Part shown: positions 42,766-49,654 of the stretch, piece after piece | How positions within the stretch are numbered: the stretch's first letter is position 1 | Layout: each line of letters opens with the position of its first letter | NCBI GenBank assembly: GCA_027483665.1 | Contig: JAIXUC010000016.1 | Span: forward strand, 1 to 49,654 | Direction: 5' to 3' | From: Comamonadaceae bacterium | Lineage (GTDB): Bacteria > Pseudomonadota > Gammaproteobacteria > Burkholderiales > Burkholderiaceae_C | Length of the DNA: 49,654 nt | Program-made: the position numbers and the translations under genes | The notes under the pieces: model-generated | Seen by the model: the letters and a program-made list of their open reading frames with translations, nothing else | Told to the model about the DNA's origin: nothing | Databases searched by the model: none

Positions 42766-43451
42766 CCCAAGACCTGTCGATCCTGCAACTTGTGCTCAAC
42801 GCCAGTTGGGTGGTGCAAGCCGTGATGCTGCTGCTGCTGGGCGTGTCGGTGGCCAGCTGGGCCGCCATCTTTCGCAAGGTGTTTGCGCTGGGGCGCATGA
42901 AGCGCCTGAACGACGACTTCGAGCGGGAGTTCTGGTCGGGCACCAGCTTGTCGGACTTGTTCGCCACGGCGGGGCGGCGCGCACAAGAAGCGGGGCCCAT
43001 GGAGCGCATCTTCGCCAGCGGCATGCTGGAGCTGCAAAAGCTGCGCGAGCGGCGCATCACCGACACCGCCTCGCTGCTCGACGGCGCGCGCCGCGCCATG
43101 CGCGCCAGCTTTCAGCGCGAGCTCGACGCGATCGAGTCCAACCTGTCGTTCTTGGCCTCGGTCGGCTCGGTCTCGCCCTATGTGGGTTTGTTTGGCACGG
43201 TCTGGGGAATCATGCACGCCTTCACCGGACTGGCGAGCCTGCAGCAAGTGACGCTGGCCACCGTTGCGCCGGGTATTGCAGAGGCCCTGGTGGCCACAGC
43301 CATTGGCCTGTTTGCGGCCATTCCAGCTGTGGTGGCCTATAACCGCTTCGCGCGTGACATCGACCGCGCCGCCATTCGCATGGAGAGCTTCATGGAAGAG
43401 TTCTCCAACATCTTGCAGCGCCACTTGGGCAGTTCCAGCGCACCGCGCTGA
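42762..43451 (+). CDS. tolQ: Tol-Pal system protein TolQ
   Basis: TolQ is the proton channel/motor partner of TolR in the inner membrane, homologous to ExbB and MotA. The 229-residue protein has three membrane helices: VVQAVMLLLLGVSVASWAAIF near the N-terminus, then LASVGSVSPYVGLFGTVWGIMHAF, and TVAPGIAEALVATAIGLFAAIPAVVAYN, the last two holding the pore Thr residues. It begins at the ATG overlapping the ybgC stop. The family hallmark GLFGTVWGI is intact. tolR follows after 42 bp. Confidence 0.97.
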   Translation: MTQDLSILQLVLNASWVVQAVMLLLLGVSVASWAAIFRKVFALGRMKRLNDDFEREFWSGTSLSDLFATAGRRAQEAGPMERIFASGMLELQKLRERRITDTASLLDGARRAMRASFQRELDAIESNLSFLASVGSVSPYVGLFGTVWGIMHAFTGLASLQQVTLATVAPGIAEALVATAIGLFAAIPAVVAYNRFARDIDRAAIRMESFMEEFSNILQRHLGSSSAPR

Positions 43452-43493
43452 CTCTGCCGACACCAGCTGCACAGAGCACAGAAAGCGTAAGCC

Positions 43494-43913
43494 ATGCCAG
43501 CCGTCACCAGCCGCCGAGGTCGCCGCACCATCAACGAAATCAACATGGTGCCCTTCATCGATGTGATGCTGGTGCTGCTGATCATCTTCATGGTGACGGC
43601 ACCGCTCATCACGCCCAGCACCATCGACTTGCCCAGCGTGGGCAGCGCCAACCGGCAGCCCGACCAGGTGGTTCAGGTCATCGTGGGCAAAGACGGCGGG
43701 CTGCAGATCAAGGCCGACAGCAACCCTGCCCGCACCATCGCGCTGCCCGCCTTGGCCGACGCGGTACGCCGCGCGCAAACAGGGCAAGCCAACAGCGCGG
43801 TGGTCATCAGCGCCGACCGCAGCGTGGCCTACGAACGTGTGGTGCAAGTCATGGACACGCTGCAACGCGCGGGTGTGCAGCGCGTGGGCTTGTCGGTGCA
43901 ACTGGCCAACTGA
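43494..43913 (+). CDS. tolR: Tol-Pal system protein TolR
   Basis: A 139-residue ExbD/TolR protein. A basic N-terminus (RRGRRTINEINMVP) precedes a single membrane helix FIDVMLVLLIIFMVTAPLI with the proton-carrying Asp of FIDVML. The periplasmic part runs to the end (VVISADRSVAYERVVQVMDTL). It forms the stator-like complex with TolQ that pulls TolA. tolA begins 25 bp later. Confidence 0.96.
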   Translation: MPAVTSRRGRRTINEINMVPFIDVMLVLLIIFMVTAPLITPSTIDLPSVGSANRQPDQVVQVIVGKDGGLQIKADSNPARTIALPALADAVRRAQTGQANSAVVISADRSVAYERVVQVMDTLQRAGVQRVGLSVQLAN

Positions 43914-43937
43914 GCGCGCCACGTTTCGCAGCACAAC

Positions 43938-44780
43938 ATGAACACCGCAACGCAACGCCTGCTGTTGGCACCGCCTGCGCCGCCAGGCCAGGGGCGGGCC
44001 TGGCTGCTGGCGCTGTTGGCCCATGGTCTGCTGCTGGCTGCACTCACCTGGGGCGTGGCTTGGCAACACGAGTCCAAGCCCGTGGTGGCAGAAGCCGAGT
44101 TGTGGTCGCGCGTGCCACAGGCCGCTGCACCTCGTGAACAGGCGGCGCCCACACCGCCGCAGGTGACACCAAGCCCGCCGCAAACACGGCCAGCGCCAGT
44201 GGCGCCACCCACGCAGCCCGACATCGCCACGCAACGCGCACGGGAGCGGGCACAGCAGCTGGAACGCGAAAGAGCGCTGGCGCAGCAGGCCCAACAGCGT
44301 GCGGCTCAAGAGCGTGCAGCCCAACAACGCGCCGAGCAGGAAGCCCAACGCCAACGCCAGCAGAGCGCGCAGCAAACGCAACGCTCGCAGCAGCAGGCCG
44401 ATGCCCGCAGGCAAGAGCAAATGCGCGAAGAAAACCTGCGCCGCATCGCAGGCTTGGCCGGGGCCAGCGGCAGCGCTTCGGCCACGGGCAACGCCCAACA
44501 GTCCAGCGGGCCATCAGCCACCTACGCCGGGCGCGTGGTGGCGCGCATCCGGCCCAACATCATCTTCACCGACAACCTGCCGGGCAACCCGCTGGCCGAG
44601 GTCGAGGTACGCAGCTCACCGGACGGCACCATCCTCAGCCGGCGCATCATCCGCGGCAGCGGCAACCTGGCCTGGGACGAAGAAGTGCTGCGCGCCATCG
44701 ACCGCACCGCCGTGCTGCCACGCGACACCGATGGCCGCGTGCCCTCGCCCATGGTGATTGGCTTTCGGCAGCGGGATTGA
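43938..44780 (+). CDS. tolA: Tol-Pal system protein TolA
   Basis: TolA links the TolQR motor to the outer membrane. The 280-residue protein has an N-terminal membrane helix (AWLLALLAHGLLLAALTWG), a Pro/Ala linker, and a long charged Arg/Gln/Glu/Ala helix (about 95-165; RARERAQQLERERALAQQ). It ends in a C-terminal TolA-III/TonB-like domain (VVARIRPNIIFTDNLPGNPLAEVEV then NLAWDEEVLRAIDRTAVLP). It is the last gene of its operon here. tolB and pal, normally next, are absent, and a Fic gene on the other strand occupies the place. Confidence 0.93.
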   Translation: MNTATQRLLLAPPAPPGQGRAWLLALLAHGLLLAALTWGVAWQHESKPVVAEAELWSRVPQAAAPREQAAPTPPQVTPSPPQTRPAPVAPPTQPDIATQRARERAQQLERERALAQQAQQRAAQERAAQQRAEQEAQRQRQQSAQQTQRSQQQADARRQEQMREENLRRIAGLAGASGSASATGNAQQSSGPSATYAGRVVARIRPNIIFTDNLPGNPLAEVEVRSSPDGTILSRRIIRGSGNLAWDEEVLRAIDRTAVLPRDTDGRVPSPMVIGFRQRD

Positions 44781-44868
44781 TGCGCTTTGACGGCTGCCAG
44801 CCCACATCGGCCAGCCACGCAAGGCATTGCTGTTCGAGCTGGTCTTGCGCCATGCGCCTGGCGCCTGT

Positions 44869-46074
44869 TTATGTCTCGCTGGCCAACAGTTCGACGTAGG
44901 CCGCGTAGCTGAACAGGCGGTTCTTTTTCTGGCCGGTCAGCTCGGTCAACATTCCCAACTCTTGCAACAACTTCACCGCGGCGGTGGCCGTGGGGAAGGT
45001 GGTATCCAGCTTTTGGCGCGCCTGCTCGATGGTGAAGCGTGGCATCAGCGGCAGCAGCTCGAACAGGCGCAGTGCCACTGCCCCCACGCGCGGCGCGGCC
45101 AACAAGCGCTTGCGGTCGGCATTGATGAGGCTGGCCATCGCGACGATGCTGCGCTCGGCGTCGGTGGCAGCGGCCTCCACGCCATCGAGGAAGAAACCAA
45201 CCGAGCCTTCCCAGTCGCCCTCGGTGCGCACTGCGGACAGCCGCCGGTAGTACTCGGCCTGATGCTGCTTGAGGTAGCCGCTCAGGTAGACCAGCGGCTC
45301 GGGCAGCAGCCCCCAAGCCTCCAGCAGCGCCGCTACCAGCAGACGGCCGATGCGCCCGTTGCCATCCAAGAAGGGGTGGATGGTCTCGAACTGCACATGC
45401 ACCAAGGCCACCCGCACCAGTGGGGGCAGAGGCGCCAGGGCATGCGCGGGGTCGTGAATGAAGCGTTCCAGATCGGCCAGCAACCCCGGCACCTGGTCTG
45501 GCGGCGGCGGCACGAAGACGGCACGCGCTGGCCGCGACCCGCCAATCCTATTCTGGCTGCGCCGCAGCTCACCCGGCTGCTTGCCCGTGCCACGCACACC
45601 ATCGAGCAGCAGGCGGTGCGCATCGCACAACAGTCGCACCGAGATCGGCAAACCCACCGGGCTGCGCAGGTGCTCACGCACCAAGCGAAAAGCGCGCAGG
45701 TAATTGGTGACCTCCTCCACATCGGCCGTATTGGTCAGCACCTGGCCAGCTTCGTCGTCGAACAAATCAGCCAGCGTGGCCTGCGTGCCCTCGATCTGCG
45801 ACGTCAGCAGCGCTTCTTTGCGGATGGCGCTGTAGAGCAACCAGTCCACCGAAGGCACCAAGCCGGCCACGCCGCCCAGCCGAGACAGGGCCATCTCGGC
45901 GCGGTGGTTGGCTGATGCGTAGTTGTCAGCGACCAGCGGCGGGCGGGCGGGCGGCAAGGCATGCGGCACGAAAGCACGCACCGCCTCGCCCAGCGTGGTG
46001 GTGGTGACGTAGGTGCCGGTCGTGCGCATGGTGTGAAAGCTGGCTTGAGCAGCCGACAGCCATGGTAAAGCCAT
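44869..46074 (-). CDS. Class II Fic family protein
   Basis: Fic domains usually transfer AMP from ATP to Ser/Thr/Tyr of target proteins. The 401-residue protein carries the complete catalytic motif HPFLDGNGRIGR (His233). Upstream lies the inhibitory helix with TSQIEG (Glu95), matching [S/T]xxxE[G/N], which blocks ATP binding until relieved; an N-terminal position defines class II. The C-terminal part (from about 330, FTIEQARQKLDTTFPTATAAV) is a winged helix that may bind DNA. A start at 46029 (MRTTGTYV) is equally likely because homologues begin there. It sits alone on the minus strand between tolA and tRNA-Ser, an accessory-looking placement. No antitoxin gene is adjacent. Confidence 0.92.
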   Translation of the reverse strand: MALPWLSAAQASFHTMRTTGTYVTTTTLGEAVRAFVPHALPPARPPLVADNYASANHRAEMALSRLGGVAGLVPSVDWLLYSAIRKEALLTSQIEGTQATLADLFDDEAGQVLTNTADVEEVTNYLRAFRLVREHLRSPVGLPISVRLLCDAHRLLLDGVRGTGKQPGELRRSQNRIGGSRPARAVFVPPPPDQVPGLLADLERFIHDPAHALAPLPPLVRVALVHVQFETIHPFLDGNGRIGRLLVAALLEAWGLLPEPLVYLSGYLKQHQAEYYRRLSAVRTEGDWEGSVGFFLDGVEAAATDAERSIVAMASLINADRKRLLAAPRVGAVALRLFELLPLMPRFTIEQARQKLDTTFPTATAAVKLLQELGMLTELTGQKKNRLFSYAAYVELLASET

Positions 46075-46183
46075 CTTTAATTTATGGGAAGCCTGTGAAA
46101 GCAGGCCAAATCAGGTTGGGACTTGTCGAACAAGAACAGAACGCTTCACGGAGCAGACCACCCTGCCAGACCACTGCTTGGGT

Positions 46184-46207
46184 GGATGGGTGAATGGATG
46201 GGTGAAA
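46184..46207. repeat. Two-copy 12-bp tandem repeat upstream of the Fic gene
   Basis: GGATGGGTGAAT is followed directly by GGATGGGTGAAA, just before the tRNA terminator. It has no obvious gene association beyond being between the Fic gene and tRNA-Ser. Confidence 0.75.
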
Positions 46208-46210
46208 ACG

Positions 46211-46232
46211 AAAAAGCGGCCCGGAGGCCGCT
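46211..46232 (-). terminator. Intrinsic terminator of tRNA-Ser(CGA)
   Basis: On the minus strand AGCGGCC-TCCG-GGCCGCT forms a 7-bp GC-rich stem directly followed by TTTT (46215-46211). It begins 16 nt after the tRNA 3' end and is a textbook Rho-independent terminator. Confidence 0.88.
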
Positions 46233-46245
46233 TGGTTGCTAGATT

Positions 46246-46335
<90 letters not shown>

Positions 46336-46359
46336 TGGTCGCTTTGGCGCAAGCCGCGC

Positions 46360-46365
46360 AGTATA
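46360..46365 (-). promoter_or_regulatory. Possible -10 box of tRNA-Ser(CGA)
   Basis: TATACT on the minus strand, with the GC-rich discriminator GCGCGG usual for stable RNA genes, would start transcription about 18 nt before the mature 5' end. The -35 region is weak, so the tRNA may also be transcribed through from serS. Confidence 0.42.
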
Positions 46366-46420
46366 GCCAGCGGGTTTTGGCCCAGCGGCCCCAACGCTCG
46401 CGGTGCCAGCCGAGCTGGCT

Positions 46421-48703
<2,283 letters not shown>

Positions 48704-48707
<4 letters not shown>

Positions 48708-49162
48708 AGCACCCCGATCAGTTGCACTTCGAAGGTCACGGGCTGGCCGGCCAGTGGGTGGTTGAAATCGAACAAGACAGCGCCTTCGGCGTCTGCAGCA
48801 GCAGTGCGCACCTGCTGCACTGCCCCGGCGTAACTGCTCAGGCCGTCTGGTGTGGGGAACTGCACCACGTCGCCCACCGAGTAGTTTTCCTGGGGGTCGC
48901 CGAGTTGGTCGAGCAGCTTGCGTGCCACCCACTGAACCATGTCGGCACTGCGCTCGCCATAGGCCACACCGGCCGGAATGTCGATGGTGGCGTGGCTGCC
49001 CTCCTGCATACCCAAAAGGCGCTCCTCAATGCCGGGCGCCAACTGGCCCGTGCCCATGCTGAGGGTGGCGGGCTTGTCGCCAAAGGTGTTGATGATCTCG
49101 CCCTGGGGGCCACAAAGGCGGTAATGAAGGGTGAGAAAGCTGCCTGCTTGAACAGTCGTCAT
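48704..49162 (-). CDS. fkpB: FKBP-type peptidyl-prolyl isomerase (SlpA/FkpB)
   Basis: A 152-residue FKBP isomerase/chaperone of the SlyD-like kind: LTLHYRL at the start, [20 protein letters not shown] (the FKBP flap), then an inserted chaperone loop, and [20 protein letters not shown] at the end. The ATG at 49162 gives MTTVQAGS; a start 12 residues upstream would run toward the radC promoter region. Its stop overlaps the ispH start (ATGA). It diverges from radC across 34 bp, so the two promoters must overlap. Confidence 0.94.
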
Positions 49163-49196
49163 ATGCAACCCGGAATAGAGCTGCGTATTGTCATGC

Positions 49197-49654
49197 ATGC
49201 CCTTCAAAGACCTGCCCGCAGAGAGCCGCCCCCGAGAGAAGTTGTTGCAACGCGGTGCAGCCGCCCTGAGCGATGCAGAGCTGCTGGCCGTGCTGCTCAG
49301 AACGGGGCTGCCGGGCAAGGACGTGCTGCAACTCGCAGACGACTTGCTGGCACGCACCCACCAGGGCACCAGCGGCATCGCGGGCTTGTTGCAGGCCGAG
49401 CCCGCATCGCTGCGTGGCATCAAAGGCCTGGGGCCGGCCAAGCGGGCCGAGCTGTTGGCCGTGATGGAGCTGGCACGCCGAGCCTTGGCGCAGACCCTGC
49501 AAACCCGCGAGGTGTTCGACAACCCGCAATTGGTGGCGCACTACCTGCAGCTGAACTTGGCGGCGCACCCGCACGAGGTGTTTGCGGTGCTGTTCCTCGA
49601 CAGCCAGCACCGCCTGCTGGCCTTCGAAACGCTCTTCCGTGGCACACTCGATCA
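49197..49654 (+). CDS. radC: DNA repair protein RadC, 5' part (runs off the window)
   Basis: A frame open from ATG at 49197 to the end of the window gives 152 residues with no stop. It begins [20 protein letters not shown], with [13 protein letters not shown] and [17 protein letters not shown] (helix-hairpin-helix). The JAB metalloprotease-like part then starts ([16 protein letters not shown]), ending before its HPSG zinc motif. RadC was named for repair, but its function in the cell remains doubtful. The gene is truncated only by the window edge, not broken. Confidence 0.92.
   Translation, partial: MPFKDLPAESRPREKLLQRGAAALSDAELLAVLLRTGLPGKDVLQLADDLLARTHQGTSGIAGLLQAEPASLRGIKGLGPAKRAELLAVMELARRALAQTLQTREVFDNPQLVAHYLQLNLAAHPHEVFAVLFLDSQHRLLAFETLFRGTLD

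Noticed and set aside
44869-46074. Fic gene as the toxin of a FicT-FicA pair
   Set aside because: The inhibitory motif is inside the same protein (class II), and no small antitoxin frame lies next to it.

Overview
This window reads as the chromosome of a betaproteobacterium of order Burkholderiales, most likely family Comamonadaceae. The evidence is high GC with strong third-position GC, and gene orders I associate with that family: accA-tilS-lysC-tRNA-Ser; glyA-nrdR-type IV minor pilins-pilY1-ribD-ribE-ribB-ribH-nusB; ybgC-tolQ-tolR-tolA; and tRNA-Ser-serS-ispH-fkpB/radC. Genus cannot be fixed from sequence reading alone. Nearly all of it is core genome.

Layout. Positions 1-1252 are the edge of a filamentous-phage (inovirus-like) prophage that abuts the 3' end of tRNA-Ser(GCT). 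It has a gene V-like ssDNA-binding protein with two small genes behind it, a divergent small regulator, and two matching palindromic operators between them. Positions 1253-7003 (minus strand) hold tRNA-Ser, lysC, tilS, accA, a 3-methyladenine DNA glycosylase and cysS. Positions 7270-12833 (plus) hold a TPR lipid/wall-associated protein, an L,D-transpeptidase, a periplasmic and a cytoplasmic cyclophilin, lpxH and mtfA. Positions 12837-22251 (minus) hold cheW, a DUF349 protein, a soluble hybrid histidine kinase and a giant AsmA-like DUF748 protein. Positions 22436-25602 (plus) hold a promoter with a long structured leader, an SLT lytic transglycosylase, a ZTP-type riboswitch, glyA and nrdR.

Positions 25761-36145 are a type IV pilus tip/minor pilin operon (pilE-like, fimT, pilV, pilW, pilX, pilY1) behind a good sigma-54 -24/-12 element. 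Its last gene, pilY1, is the most unusual object here. It encodes 2273 residues, because about 1,080 residues are inserted inside the von Willebrand A domain. The insert is made of 25 ungapped heptads followed by about 25 two-cysteine repeats of roughly 29 residues.

Positions 36234-41046 hold a TonB-like protein, the riboflavin genes ribD, ribE, ribBX (its GTP cyclohydrolase II half has lost the zinc cysteines) and ribH, then nusB. Positions 41043-44780 hold an aminotransferase and the ybgC-tolQRA envelope operon, which stops at tolA without tolB-pal. Positions 44869-48707 (minus) hold a class II Fic protein, tRNA-Ser(CGA) with its terminator, serS and ispH. fkpB (minus) and the 5' part of radC (plus, running off the window) diverge at the right end.

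Common themes are cell-envelope upkeep (LdT, lytic transglycosylase, lpxH, DUF748, Tol), one-carbon/purine linkage (ZTP switch on glyA), deoxyribonucleotide control (nrdR) and pilus-based surface behaviour (minor pilins, PilY1, possibly CheW).
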